Source: Weissella halotolerans DSM 20190 | GTDB lineage: Bacteria; Bacillota; Bacilli; Lactobacillales; Lactobacillaceae | Length of the DNA stretch: 64,000 bases | Assembly (NCBI RefSeq): GCF_000420365.1 | Contig: NZ_ATUU01000001.1 | Coordinates: 372,001-436,000, forward strand | Direction: 5' to 3' | Shown: in pieces, positions 1 to 7,746 of the stretch | How the letters are laid out: each line of letters starts with the position of its first letter | Position numbering within the stretch: position 1 is the first letter of the stretch | Translations under genes and position numbers: made by a program | The notes under the pieces: generated by a model | Database searches by the model: none | What the model was told of the DNA's origin: nothing | The model's input: only the letters and a program-made list of their open reading frames with translations

Positions 1-495
1 ATGCCAACTGAAGAGGTCTTTACCTCACCTGACCGCCGCTTCATTGATGGTTATGTTACTTCAACTAAGCCTCTTTCATATGCAGGAGTGCTCATCACCA
101 ATATCAAGTTAACCTTTGAAAAAGGACGCGTAACGAAAGCCAACGCTGATAGTGGGCAAGCAGTCCTTGAAAAACTCCTGGCTACAGACGAAGGTGCTAA
201 GTCCTTAGGTGAAGTATCATTAGTTCCTGACCCTTCTCCAATTTCCCAATCTGGCATCACCTTTTACAATACCCTGTTTGATGAAAACGCCTCAGACCAT
301 CTCGCCTTAGGAGCAGCCTACCCCTTTAACATTAACAATGGAAGTCAGCTTGATCTAGCCAGCCGCCTGGCTAAAGGACAAAATGACTCCCTAGTGCATG
401 TTGATTTTATGATTGGCTCTGCTGATATGGATGTTGACGGTTTAACTGCTGATGGCAAGCGGATACCGGTCTTTCGCAATGGTGACTGGGCTTAA
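1..495 (+). CDS. M29 family aminopeptidase (PepS/AmpS-like), C-terminal part
   Basis: This is the end of a metallo-aminopeptidase that removes N-terminal residues from peptides in the cytoplasm. The gene is cut by the window edge, so the ATG at position 1 is an internal methionine. The visible part begins with the family motif MPTEEVFTSPDRR, whose Glu is a metal ligand. It continues with GEVSLVPDPSPI (second Glu), FYNTLFDENASDHLALG (His) and LVHVDFMIGSADMDVDG (His and Asp), matching the ligand set of the AmpS/AmpT/PepS family. The 164 residues seen are roughly 40% of a normal ~410-residue enzyme. A strong hairpin terminator follows the stop codon. The family assignment is secure; the exact paralogue name is not. 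Confidence 0.93.
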   Translation: MPTEEVFTSPDRRFIDGYVTSTKPLSYAGVLITNIKLTFEKGRVTKANADSGQAVLEKLLATDEGAKSLGEVSLVPDPSPISQSGITFYNTLFDENASDHLALGAAYPFNINNGSQLDLASRLAKGQNDSLVHVDFMIGSADMDVDGLTADGKRIPVFRNGDWA

Positions 496-520
496 TGATA
501 GGTTGTCTCACATATAAATA

Positions 521-562
521 ATAAAAAGGTTCTTACTACAAGTAGTAAGAACCTTTTTATTA
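521..562. terminator. Bidirectional intrinsic terminator
   Basis: A 16-bp perfect stem (AAAAAGGTTCTTACTA paired with TAGTAAGAACCTTTTT) with a 4-nt loop has A- and T-runs on opposite sides. It can end both the rightward aminopeptidase transcript and the leftward LysM-CAP transcript. Confidence 0.9.
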
Positions 563-570
563 CGGTTATA

Positions 571-1770
571 TTAACCAGCCAAACCAACAATAACGTCACC
601 AACTTGAGCGAAGCCGACACGTGACCAACCGGCATTCATTAACCAGTTACGATGGCCAGGTGCACCAATCATATTGGTTTCATTGTACCAAGCTTGGACA
701 ACCGTACTTCCTGCTCCAAAGCCCATTGCAATAACCTCATTTCCTGTATGGAAATGGTCAGCCGGAATTTGGTGCCCATTATTATAAATTTGTTGTGCTC
801 GATTACGAGCCTGAGCAGCTAGATTAGCATCCCACTGCACGGGGGCCAAGCCCTTGCTAGACCGCAACTGATTCATCGCATTTGCAGTTGCATCCCCTTG
901 ATTAGGTGCAGGTTGCACATTTAATTGTGGTTGCTGCTGGTGAGTAGCTGCTTGCTCTGATGACTGCTTAGCAGCCTGTGCATTGGCCGCAGCGGTTGCA
1001 GCAGCCCGTTCTTTAGCAGCTTGATCAGCGGCTGCTTGTGCGTTGGCCGATGCCGTTGCGGCAGCCTGTTCTTTAGCAGCTTGATCAGCGGCTGCCTGTG
1101 CGTTGGCCGATGCCGTTGCAGCAGCCTGTTCTTTAGCGGCTTGATCAGCGGCTGCCTGTGCGTTGGCCGATGCCGTTGCGGCAGCTTGTTCTTTAGCGGC
1201 TTGATCAGCGGCTGCCTGTGCGTTGGCCGATGCCGTTGCGGCAGCCTGTTCTTTAGCGGCTTGATCGGCGGCTGCTTGTGCATTGGCCGATGCCGTTGCG
1301 GCAGCCTGTTCTTTGGTGGTTTGGTCGGCTACGCTTGAAGAATCATTCGTCTCTTCAACCTGGCTTGATGCAGTCTGACTTGACTGTGTATCCCCTGCTG
1401 TCTCGTCAGCACGAACTAGCTTTTGTGCCAATGCTTGGGCCTCTTGACCAGTTAGCATAAGCGTTTGCCCGGCTAACACATGGTCAACATCTTGCAGATG
1501 AAAAGTAGTCGCAATTTCTTGGACTGACATACCTGTAGCTTGTGAAATCGCCCAGACCGTATCACCCTTGGCCAAGACATAATTTTTTAAGTCCTGCCCC
1601 TTAATTGCCTCTTTTACCTCTGTTACTGAATTGGCATGCCAATTCTCTGTCACACTATCCGCCGCAGCTTGCGTGCCCATGCTTTGCAAGAATACACCAC
1701 CAGCCAATAGGGTTAACGACCCTGTTAGCCAGCGCTTACCGGCCTTATACATTTTTTTATGTTCAATCAT
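571..1770 (-). CDS. Secreted LysM and CAP-domain (SCP/YkwD) surface protein with Ala/Gln-rich tandem repeats
   Basis: This 399-residue exported protein probably binds peptidoglycan. The start at 1770 has a good ribosome site (ATAGGAG). The N-terminus carries a KxYKxGKxW-type signal peptide (KMYKAGKRW) and a hydrophobic segment, then a LysM module at about residues 60-110 (VLAKGDTVWAISQATGMSVQ). Six copies of a 20-residue unit rich in Ala, Gln and Lys follow (about 150-270), likely a helical wall-spanning stalk. The C-terminal ~115 residues are a CAP domain with DHFHTGNE and GHRNWLMN motifs. There is no LPXTG anchor, so attachment would rely on LysM. Bacterial CAP domains have no single agreed activity. 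A WalR-like box lies upstream. Confidence 0.88.
   Translation of the reverse strand: MIEHKKMYKAGKRWLTGSLTLLAGGVFLQSMGTQAAADSVTENWHANSVTEVKEAIKGQDLKNYVLAKGDTVWAISQATGMSVQEIATTFHLQDVDHVLAGQTLMLTGQEAQALAQKLVRADETAGDTQSSQTASSQVEETNDSSSVADQTTKEQAAATASANAQAAADQAAKEQAAATASANAQAAADQAAKEQAAATASANAQAAADQAAKEQAAATASANAQAAADQAAKEQAAATASANAQAAADQAAKERAAATAAANAQAAKQSSEQAATHQQQPQLNVQPAPNQGDATANAMNQLRSSKGLAPVQWDANLAAQARNRAQQIYNNGHQIPADHFHTGNEVIAMGFGAGSTVVQAWYNETNMIGAPGHRNWLMNAGWSRVGFAQVGDVIVGLAG
961..1320 (-). repeat. Six 60-bp tandem repeats within the LysM-CAP gene
   Basis: Six head-to-tail 60-bp units each encode the 20-residue block AAADQAAKEQAAATASANAQ or a near copy. Four central units differ at only a few bases; the two end units (961-1020 and 1261-1320) are more diverged. 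Perfect 60-bp phasing keeps the reading frame, so gain or loss of units would only change stalk length. Confidence 0.92.
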
Positions 1771-1812
1771 GAAGTTACTATCTCCTATTATGTTTAAACT
1801 TTAACTCTTTAA

Positions 1813-1856
1813 AGAATACACTAACTTCTTAAACATTTTGTTACAAACTTACAACA
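1813..1856 (-). promoter_or_regulatory. Putative WalR box and promoter of the LysM-CAP gene
   Basis: Read on the minus strand, TGTTGT-AAGTT-TGTAAC (1856 to 1840) matches the WalR direct repeat TGTWAH-N5-TGTWAH at 11 of 12 fixed positions. A -10-like TATTCT lies downstream (1818-1813), and no good -35 is visible, as expected for an activator-dependent promoter. Control by WalRK is inference, supported by the cell-wall role of the gene. Confidence 0.4.
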
Positions 1857-1907
1857 ATTTTAGGATCTATCGACGCCAGTCTCAAACAGCTCCTATCCCA
1901 GCTGTGA

Positions 1908-2801
1908 TTACACAGATGGGTGAATAAAGTCTGCTGGTAATGGGGCCTTGACTGTTAGGTCTGTTTGGCTGAAGGGTAATATTAAGGAAACAGTATTCGA
2001 ATGTAACTGCAAGCGCCGATCTATGGCTTTTGGGTTATAATCCCGATCACCTAACAAAGGGTGTCCTAAAGCTGCTAAATGGACACGAATCTGGTGGGTA
2101 CGTCCCGTTTCCAACTGAATTTGGAGTAAAGAGGTCGACCCCCTAGTTTCCAATAATTGCCAATGTGTTACCGCATCCTGCGCTGCTAATCCTCCAATCT
2201 GACGTAAACGATCGTTTGAAGGGTGACGGCCAATAGGCATTTTAATCGTACCAGCCGCCTGTTCCATTCTGCCTTTAACCCAGGCCAGATAAGTTCGCTG
2301 AATCCGTTTAGTCTTCAATTGAGCATTCAGCATCGGCACTACAAAAGGAACTTTTGCAATAATGATTGCTCCAGATGTTCCCTCATCCAAACGATGCACC
2401 ATGTAAGCCGCCTTACCAGTTATCTTTTGTAAATAGCCTTGGACAAAATTAAGTAGCGTCCCAACCTCACCCGGCGAATTTGGATGCGTCTTAATTCCCC
2501 CTGGTTTATTTGCAATCATAAAATCAGGATTCTCATAGAGGATGTCAAGGTGATCCCTATGGTCAATTTCATAACCAGACTGACTATGTCTAAAATCGGT
2601 CGCCAAAAACGTGAAGCTTACCTTATCTCTGGGCTGGATTAACGTCGACACTGGCTGATAGTTTCCATTTAATAAGACCCGTTTATTTTGACGCAATTGG
2701 CCGCGAATTCGACGCGGTAAAGACCATTGTTGCATTAGTTGACTCAAGGTCATAACCATTTGGTCAGCTGGTAGCTCAATTTGTTTCGTCCATTTTTGCA
2801 T
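1908..2801 (-). CDS. RluA-family 23S rRNA/tRNA pseudouridine synthase
   Basis: The protein isomerises uridine to pseudouridine in structured RNA, probably rRNA. The 297-residue protein has an S4-like N-terminal region (about 1-70) and an RluA catalytic domain. The signature HRLDEGTSG is at 136-144, with catalytic Asp139, and GRTHQIRVHLAALGHPLLGD follows near the C-terminus. The ATG at 2801 is preceded by GGAGT. The start codon lies about 10 nt beyond the U-tract of the cold-shock gene terminator and no separate promoter fits in the gap. Expression may therefore depend on read-through from cspA. The target nucleotide cannot be named from sequence. Confidence 0.9.
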   Translation of the reverse strand: MQKWTKQIELPADQMVMTLSQLMQQWSLPRRIRGQLRQNKRVLLNGNYQPVSTLIQPRDKVSFTFLATDFRHSQSGYEIDHRDHLDILYENPDFMIANKPGGIKTHPNSPGEVGTLLNFVQGYLQKITGKAAYMVHRLDEGTSGAIIIAKVPFVVPMLNAQLKTKRIQRTYLAWVKGRMEQAAGTIKMPIGRHPSNDRLRQIGGLAAQDAVTHWQLLETRGSTSLLQIQLETGRTHQIRVHLAALGHPLLGDRDYNPKAIDRRLQLHSNTVSLILPFSQTDLTVKAPLPADFIHPSV

Positions 2802-2811
2802 ACATTACTCC

Positions 2812-2840
2812 ATAAAAAAAGACCTACCGAAGTAGGTCCT
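2812..2840 (-). terminator. Intrinsic terminator after the cold-shock gene
   Basis: On the minus strand GACCTAC-TTCG-GTAGGTC forms a 7-bp stem capped by a stable UUCG tetraloop and is followed by seven Us. It lies between cspA and the RluA-family gene. Confidence 0.88.
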
Positions 2841-2854
2841 TCTCATTAGCTAAA

Positions 2855-3058
2855 TTATGACAACTTAGTTACGTTCTCAGCTTGCAAACCGCGATCGCCG
2901 CTCACAACTTCAAATTCAACCTTTTGTCCTTCGTTTAATGACTTGAAGCCATCACCTTGGATAGCTGAGAAATGTACGAATACATCGTCACCGTTTTCAC
3001 GAGCAATGAATCCAAATCCCTTATCATCGTTAAACCACTTAACTGTTCCTTGTTCCAT
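2855..3058 (-). CDS. cspA: Cold-shock protein (CspA family)
   Basis: This single-domain nucleic-acid chaperone binds single-stranded RNA and DNA and loosens mRNA structure. At 67 residues it has the normal length. RNP1 (KGFGFI, 13-18) and RNP2 (VFVHF, about 26-30) are intact. I chose the start at 3058 because AGGAGG sits 9 nt upstream; an ATG 21 nt earlier lies before that Shine-Dalgarno site and is not used. A strong promoter lies about 110 bases upstream, giving a long 5' leader as is usual for cold-shock mRNAs. The letter suffix of the paralogue is arbitrary. Confidence 0.97.
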   Translation of the reverse strand: MEQGTVKWFNDDKGFGFIARENGDDVFVHFSAIQGDGFKSLNEGQKVEFEVVSGDRGLQAENVTKLS

Positions 3059-3169
3059 AATAATGCAACCTCCTGGCAAATGCCAAACTTAATGTTACCC
3101 AAAAAAACCATGCCAGATATTTCAATGTTGCTTGAAACTCGAACAAAAATCTTTTTAACTACAAGACAT

Positions 3170-3198
3170 AGTATAACACGTCGCACAAAATATGCCAA
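3170..3198 (-). promoter_or_regulatory. Promoter of cspA (TTGGCA-N17-TATACT)
   Basis: The minus strand has a -35 of TTGGCA and a -10 of TATACT at the optimal 17-nt spacing. Transcription would start near 3163, giving a leader of roughly 105 nt before the cspA start codon. This long untranslated leader fits cold-shock regulation at mRNA level. Confidence 0.75.
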
Positions 3199-3206
3199 CT
3201 ATATTT

Positions 3207-3965
3207 TTACTTTATTTTAGCTAAGGTTGTTTTCATCATTTGTGCCGTTAACACCGCCGTTTCATATTGGGCCTGGGCCTTTAATTGAGCAGCAGAAACC
3301 TGAGGATGTACTTGTTGATAGTGCATCATCTTAGCTTCAACAGCTTGCTTGATTTCAGCTTGTTGTTGAGCCTGCATAGCTGGACTCATTTTAGCTTGTG
3401 TCTGGGCCAATTGCTTAGCCTGCTGAGGACTCATCACAACCCAGGTATCAGAAGGCACCGTCACCTCTACCTTTTCCTTGACTAACTCATTACCTTGACC
3501 ACCAATGCCAAAGAGTAATCGATAAACGTCATTTTTCCATGCCCAACGGGTCGTCGTTGTCTTAACACTAGCATGATTAACTTTGGCTTGACGGTAATCC
3601 GCCTCTTTTCGAATCGCCTGCGTAATATGCTTTTGATCAGGTTTAAAATGCACCTTTGGTTCAGCCGCTTGTGCCCGATCTCGATAAATCAAGACATAAT
3701 TGTCAGATTGCGTACCAATCTCTTGGGCCAGCAAAACGCCAGCTGGCGATTGCTTTGTTCCAGCTGTATAAATACGTTGGGTCTCGGTGTGACTTACCTG
3801 TTGCATCCCTAGGTGATGGGTAAAGCTAAGGGTCATGGCGGCAACTGTAAGGCTTAATAAAAGAAAGGACAGACTGCCCGCTATCATGCGCCGCTTTTTT
3901 TCTTTGATTAGCATCCAGGTTACAAAGGTTAAAATCGCAAATACAACTAGTAAAAGAATAATCAT
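3207..3965 (-). CDS. DUF4811-type membrane-anchored protein
   Basis: This 252-residue protein of unknown function resembles the DUF4811 proteins of lactic acid bacteria. Two hydrophobic segments lie at the N-terminus (ILLLVVFAILTFVTWML and IAGSLSFLLLSLTVAAM). A soluble, probably extracytoplasmic region follows, then a C-terminal Ala/Gln/Lys-rich helical tail (about 190-250). It overlaps the stop of the MFS exporter gene (TAATG), so translation is coupled and it is probably an accessory subunit or partner of that transporter. DUF4811 is assigned from memory of the family, not from a search. Confidence 0.7.
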   Translation of the reverse strand: MIILLLVVFAILTFVTWMLIKEKKRRMIAGSLSFLLLSLTVAAMTLSFTHHLGMQQVSHTETQRIYTAGTKQSPAGVLLAQEIGTQSDNYVLIYRDRAQAAEPKVHFKPDQKHITQAIRKEADYRQAKVNHASVKTTTTRWAWKNDVYRLLFGIGGQGNELVKEKVEVTVPSDTWVVMSPQQAKQLAQTQAKMSPAMQAQQQAEIKQAVEAKMMHYQQVHPQVSAAQLKAQAQYETAVLTAQMMKTTLAKIK

Positions 3966-5509
3966 TAGACTTGCTCCTCTCCATCAACCTGCTTTGTGGC
4001 TTGCGCAATGACCTTGCCATCACGTAAGAAAAAGGCCACGCCAATTCCAACAAGGGCAAAAATCAGTCCAATTAGGAAGGAAGCCTGAAAACCATCCATG
4101 GAGGCGTTTAATAAATGATCCGCATACCGTAATGGATTGGCTGTTTTTAAACTAGCAGCTGGTTCATTGTGGTTAATAATATTTTGTGTAACCGAAGTTA
4201 AGAGAGCTACGACCACTGCTGATGCTATTTGTCGAGCAGTGTTATTTGAGGCTGTAGCATGGCCTGCCTCCTCTGGTGGTAGAGCCGACATCGCGGAAGC
4301 TGTTAATGGCATCATGACCATTGCTATTCCAAACATACGTACAGTATATAGAGCAGTAATATAGTGATCAGGAGTCGTTGACGTCAAAAATAAGAAAGGT
4401 ACTGTACCAAGGGCTAGAATACTAAATCCCAAGAGGGTCATCCGTTTAGCACCTACCTTATCATAAACGGCACCAGCCACCGGTGACATCGCTCCCATAA
4501 CTAACGCACCTGGTAGAAGCATCAAGCCTGAATGAAAGGCCGAAATACCATGCACATTTTGTAAATAGGTTGGTAACATCATTTCGACGCCCATCATGGC
4601 CATCATGGCCATCATAACGGCAATCGTGGTCACGGTAAATTGCTTGTTCAAAAAGACCCGAACATCCATAAAGGGGTCTTTCATTCGTAACTGTCGCCAA
4701 ATAAAGAGCAAGATAATAATGGCCCCAATACTAATTGGTGTTAAGACTGTCCGTACATCTCCCCATCCATCGGTGGCAACATTGGTAAATCCTAAGAGGA
4801 AGAGACCAAAACCAAAAATGGACAGTGTGAGTGATAAGACATCCAACTTAACTGGACGATTAGGTACGACGTCCCTTAAGAAAACAAACCCTAACAAAAA
4901 GGCGACTGCTAACACAATAAGGGGTAGATAAAAAATATTTCGCCAAGAACTTGAAATCACTAAGCCCCACACATAATGATCTTGGTCCAAAATCCAGCCG
5001 GAAAGAGTTGGCCCAATCGCTGGTGCCAACCCCACAACAAGTCCTGACAATCCCATGGCGGCCCCGCGCTCTTCAGCCGGGAAAATATTGACTAAAATAA
5101 CCTGCATGAGGGGCATCGTAATCCCGACTGCTAGGGCTGTTAATACCCGCCCAAGTAAAAACATGAACCACATTGAATGCTGAGCTGGGGTCAGTGCAGT
5201 CACTAGCATCCCACTTAACATAATGCCGTAGGCGCTTAATAGTAACCACTTAGTTGGAAATTTCGTTGTTAGATAAGCTGAAACAGGAATCATAATACCA
5301 TTGGCAAGTAAGAACCAAGTTGTTGCTTGTTGAGCCGTTGCCAAGTTAATCCCAAAATCATGCATTAGGGTGGGAATTGCCGTTCCCAACGACGTTTGCA
5401 TTAAGGTACCTGCAAAGGTTGCTACCAAAATAATGATTAATAAAGCCGCCCGACTATAGCCCTGACCATGTATATCTACAGGCCGATCGTGCTGTCTTGC
5501 TTCCGCCAT
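3965..5509 (-). CDS. DHA2-family MFS multidrug exporter (EmrB/QacA type)
   Basis: The protein is a proton-driven drug or metabolite exporter in the cytoplasmic membrane. Its 514 residues fit the 14-helix DHA2 family. The DHA2-typical region GLVVGLAPAIGPTLSGWI and a motif-A-like FLLGRVLTALAVGITMPLMQ are present. The repeated Met/Ala stretch MAMMAMMGVEMM lies in a central helix. The substrate cannot be inferred. It is the first gene of a two-gene operon with DUF4811. A promoter lies just upstream among GACAAG repeats that could be an operator. No regulator gene is adjacent. Confidence 0.9.
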   Translation of the reverse strand: MAEARQHDRPVDIHGQGYSRAALLIIILVATFAGTLMQTSLGTAIPTLMHDFGINLATAQQATTWFLLANGIMIPVSAYLTTKFPTKWLLLSAYGIMLSGMLVTALTPAQHSMWFMFLLGRVLTALAVGITMPLMQVILVNIFPAEERGAAMGLSGLVVGLAPAIGPTLSGWILDQDHYVWGLVISSSWRNIFYLPLIVLAVAFLLGFVFLRDVVPNRPVKLDVLSLTLSIFGFGLFLLGFTNVATDGWGDVRTVLTPISIGAIIILLFIWRQLRMKDPFMDVRVFLNKQFTVTTIAVMMAMMAMMGVEMMLPTYLQNVHGISAFHSGLMLLPGALVMGAMSPVAGAVYDKVGAKRMTLLGFSILALGTVPFLFLTSTTPDHYITALYTVRMFGIAMVMMPLTASAMSALPPEEAGHATASNNTARQIASAVVVALLTSVTQNIINHNEPAASLKTANPLRYADHLLNASMDGFQASFLIGLIFALVGIGVAFFLRDGKVIAQATKQVDGEEQV

Positions 5510-5552
5510 AAAATGCCTCCTTATGCTTATTACGTTTTATAGACAAGTTCCT

Positions 5553-5581
5553 ATTTTAATAGTTCAGCAACAAAAAGACAA
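5553..5581 (-). promoter_or_regulatory. Promoter of the MFS-DUF4811 operon
   Basis: The minus strand has TTGTCT-N17-TAAAAT. The -35 lies within one arm of an inverted repeat (GACAA-N6-TTGTC, 5577-5592), a possible repressor site. GACAAG also occurs at 5542 and 5622 on the plus strand. Confidence 0.55.
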
Positions 5582-5644
5582 GCATTTTTGTCAAATTACC
5601 TTACAGGTAAAGCCGATTTTATGACAAGTTTTAGTTTCTCCTAC

Positions 5645-5680
5645 AAAAAAAGAGCATTCTAATTAGAACACTCTTTTTAT
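5645..5680 (-). terminator. Intrinsic terminator after the apf-like gene
   Basis: On the minus strand GAGTGTTCT-AATT-AGAATGCTC (with G-U pairs) is followed by a run of seven Us. It ends the leftward transcript of the LysM/Apf gene. Confidence 0.8.
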
Positions 5681-5698
5681 GGTTTAACTATTATTGGT

Positions 5699-6415
5699 TT
5701 ACCACCAGTTATGGGCGGCACGGAAACTCAATGCATTTTCAACTGAACCATAACGTGATGTCGCATAATTCAACATACCTTGAGTCTGTTGGGCAACAGA
5801 ACCTGAACCCCAACCTTCCTTGGTCTGACCAAGTCCACGATAACCAGCTGGATTAACCGCATTAGGATTACCACCTGATTCAGGCATTACAATCGATGCC
5901 CACATAGCTTCAGTCCCACCGGCAGCGATAAACTGATCATGCACAGACCCTGATGCGCTTGCACTAGCTTGGGCTGGCGCAGGTTGTGCTGTTGCCACAG
6001 TTTGTGTAGCAGCTGGTGCCTGACTATCAGCACTTGCCGTTTGTGTTGTCGTAGCTTCTGCCTGGCTAGCAGCCTGTTCTTGGGCTGTTTGCTTCTTAGC
6101 TGCATTAGCTTCAGCAACTGCCTTAGCAGCAGCTTCATCCGCAGCATCCACACTAGCAGCATCACTAGCTGAAACACTGGTCTGACCTTGATCAGGTACT
6201 TCTAGCTTTTGATCAGTAAAGATCATGTTCTCATCAGTGATTTTATTGGTTGATACTAAATCTTCAACGCTTAAGTTGAACTTACTTGCAACTTCTGAAA
6301 GTGTATCGCCTTGTTTTACCGTATAGGTAGTGGCGGCATTGACAACTGTTTGGCCAGCAGCTAGCGCAGTGGCCAACCCGGCAACTGTTAACGCAACTTC
6401 TTTTGGTTTACTCAT
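5699..6415 (-). CDS. LysM domain aggregation-promoting-factor-like surface protein
   Basis: This 238-residue secreted protein is linked to cell wall and cell shape in lactobacilli. It has a signal peptide (VALTVAGLATALAAGQTVVNAA) and one LysM module (about 30-75, YTVKQGDTLSEVASKFNLSV). An Ala/Gln/Thr-rich linker follows (about 80-160). The C-terminal ~70-residue Apf domain contains IVMPESGGNPNAVN, GYRGLGQT and the terminal HNWW. The C-terminal fold resembles a small transglycosylase domain, and the Glu of MPESGG could be catalytic (inference). The gene follows an unusually long upstream region with hairpins and is monocistronic, ending at its own terminator. Confidence 0.88.
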   Translation of the reverse strand: MSKPKEVALTVAGLATALAAGQTVVNAATTYTVKQGDTLSEVASKFNLSVEDLVSTNKITDENMIFTDQKLEVPDQGQTSVSASDAASVDAADEAAAKAVAEANAAKKQTAQEQAASQAEATTTQTASADSQAPAATQTVATAQPAPAQASASASGSVHDQFIAAGGTEAMWASIVMPESGGNPNAVNPAGYRGLGQTKEGWGSGSVAQQTQGMLNYATSRYGSVENALSFRAAHNWW

Positions 6416-6794
6416 GTAAATTTAACTCCTCAACTAACTTTTATTTTATGATTAAAGCCTAACTCTTTTGCAAGGGTCGGTTTATTAAAGGCTTGCGACA
6501 AACAACCCGTCGCAACTACAAGAACTAGTTTACCAAGTTGAGAAGGCTCAATGTGACGATTAGATTACAATAAATCGGCGTTTATTTTTTAAGGTCCTTC
6601 ATATGTCACAAGATTGTCATATTTAAACTTAAATTGCTTCCTATCAGCCTTATAGCAAGGATCTCCTATTTTATGTAACCAGTAAACTAATTCGCCTTTT
6701 GTAATTTTTTTAGTCGTATTTGAGGTTTAATCCATTTACACTTTGGGACTATCAACTTTTTGTTACATGTGTGACATCTTGAAAAGTAACGTTT
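6416..6794 (-). promoter_or_regulatory. Long upstream region with leader hairpins of the apf-like gene
   Basis: This 379-bp non-coding stretch separates coaA from the Apf-like gene. Close to the start codon it holds a perfect 7-bp hairpin (TTGCGAC/GTCGCAA, 6493-6515) and a second pairing (AAGCCT 6455-6460 with AGGCTT 6489-6494) on the mRNA-sense strand. Further upstream is an imperfect palindrome around 6600-6630. A structured 5' leader of about 100-200 nt is likely. I could not place a convincing -35/-10 pair and see no ORF here. Confidence 0.4.
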
Positions 6795-7724
6795 TTAGAA
6801 TTTTCTTAACCAAACTTGATCAATAATATGTCCCACGGTCTTATGCAAAATTAAATCAGCCCGTTCCCGGGTAGGTAAAATATAATGATTCAAGTTAGGT
6901 AAGTTGATTTCTTCAAAGACTTCTTTAGCCCGATTTAAGGCCTCTTCTAAGGGCATTTTGGTCCACTGATAAAAATAATTTTCAGGGTCATTGGCCTGAG
7001 CTGTTTTCTTTAAGAGGGCCACAAAACGGTCTAGGTACCAATGCTCAATTAAATCAGTTTCCGCATCTAAATAGATAGAAAAGTCAAAATAATCTGCTAG
7101 ATAAACTGGCGACGAAGGTGATGCCTGTAAAGTGTTGATACCTTCTATAATGAATATTTTAGGCCGTTTAAAGGTTTCTGTTTCTCCCGCTAACACATCT
7201 GAAATATCATGGGAATAAACAGGCGCTGAGACCTGGGCGGCCCCATCCTTAATCGCATCAAGAAACCTGAGCAAGGCTGGCATGTCATAAGACTCAGGAA
7301 ATCCTTTGCGCTGACTCAATCCAGCTGCTGCTAAGTCTGCATTCGAGCGTAAAAAGCCATCCGTGGTGGTTAAATTGACATTTTCTTTACCATACACTTG
7401 TTGTAATAAATATTGCAAAAGTTGAGCAGTGGTCGTCTTGCCCACTGCTACTGAACCCGCGATACCAATTACAAAAGGACTAGCAACACTCGCCTCATCT
7501 AAGAAAAACTGACGTTCATCCCGGTCCCTTAAATACTGCCGATAACGTAGCATAATATATTTAACTAGTGGAACGTAAATTTCACGTACGTCTCCCATCG
7601 AAATTTGATCATTAAAGGCCTTAATTTGAGCTAAAAAGGCCGCATCCAAGTCTACCTTATCGATAGCCGGATTAGGCGTACCCAGTGTTTTCCACTGGGC
7701 CCTTGGAAATACGGCATAATTCAT
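6795..7724 (-). CDS. coaA: Type I pantothenate kinase
   Basis: The enzyme phosphorylates pantothenate with ATP, the first committed and feedback-controlled step of coenzyme A synthesis. The ~309-residue protein has the P-loop GIAGSVAVGKTT, the region TTDGFLRSN and YDMPALLRFLD, all typical of the bacterial CoaA family. I prefer the ATG at 7724 (MNYAVFPRAQW) because AAAAGGG sits just upstream; the ATG at 7739 is an alternative. The gene starts a few bases after helD ends, so the two are co-transcribed. A nearby ECF S-component (49.1 kb) belongs to a family that includes pantothenate transporters, but no link is shown. Confidence 0.93.
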   Translation of the reverse strand: MNYAVFPRAQWKTLGTPNPAIDKVDLDAAFLAQIKAFNDQISMGDVREIYVPLVKYIMLRYRQYLRDRDERQFFLDEASVASPFVIGIAGSVAVGKTTTAQLLQYLLQQVYGKENVNLTTTDGFLRSNADLAAAGLSQRKGFPESYDMPALLRFLDAIKDGAAQVSAPVYSHDISDVLAGETETFKRPKIFIIEGINTLQASPSSPVYLADYFDFSIYLDAETDLIEHWYLDRFVALLKKTAQANDPENYFYQWTKMPLEEALNRAKEVFEEINLPNLNHYILPTRERADLILHKTVGHIIDQVWLRKF

Positions 7725-7746
7725 CGTTACCCTTTTCATCGATCTA

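Noticed and set aside
961-1320. Six regular 60-bp repeats that look like a CRISPR array at first sight
   Set aside because: Units are contiguous with no spacers, remain in frame and encode a known type of surface-protein stalk.
921-1338. Overlapping reading frames on both strands in the 60-bp repeat, giving repetitive Cys/Gly-rich and Arg/Gln-rich proteins
   Set aside because: They are shadows of the LysM-CAP repeat; the true frame continues into LysM and CAP domains with recognisable motifs and a ribosome-binding site.
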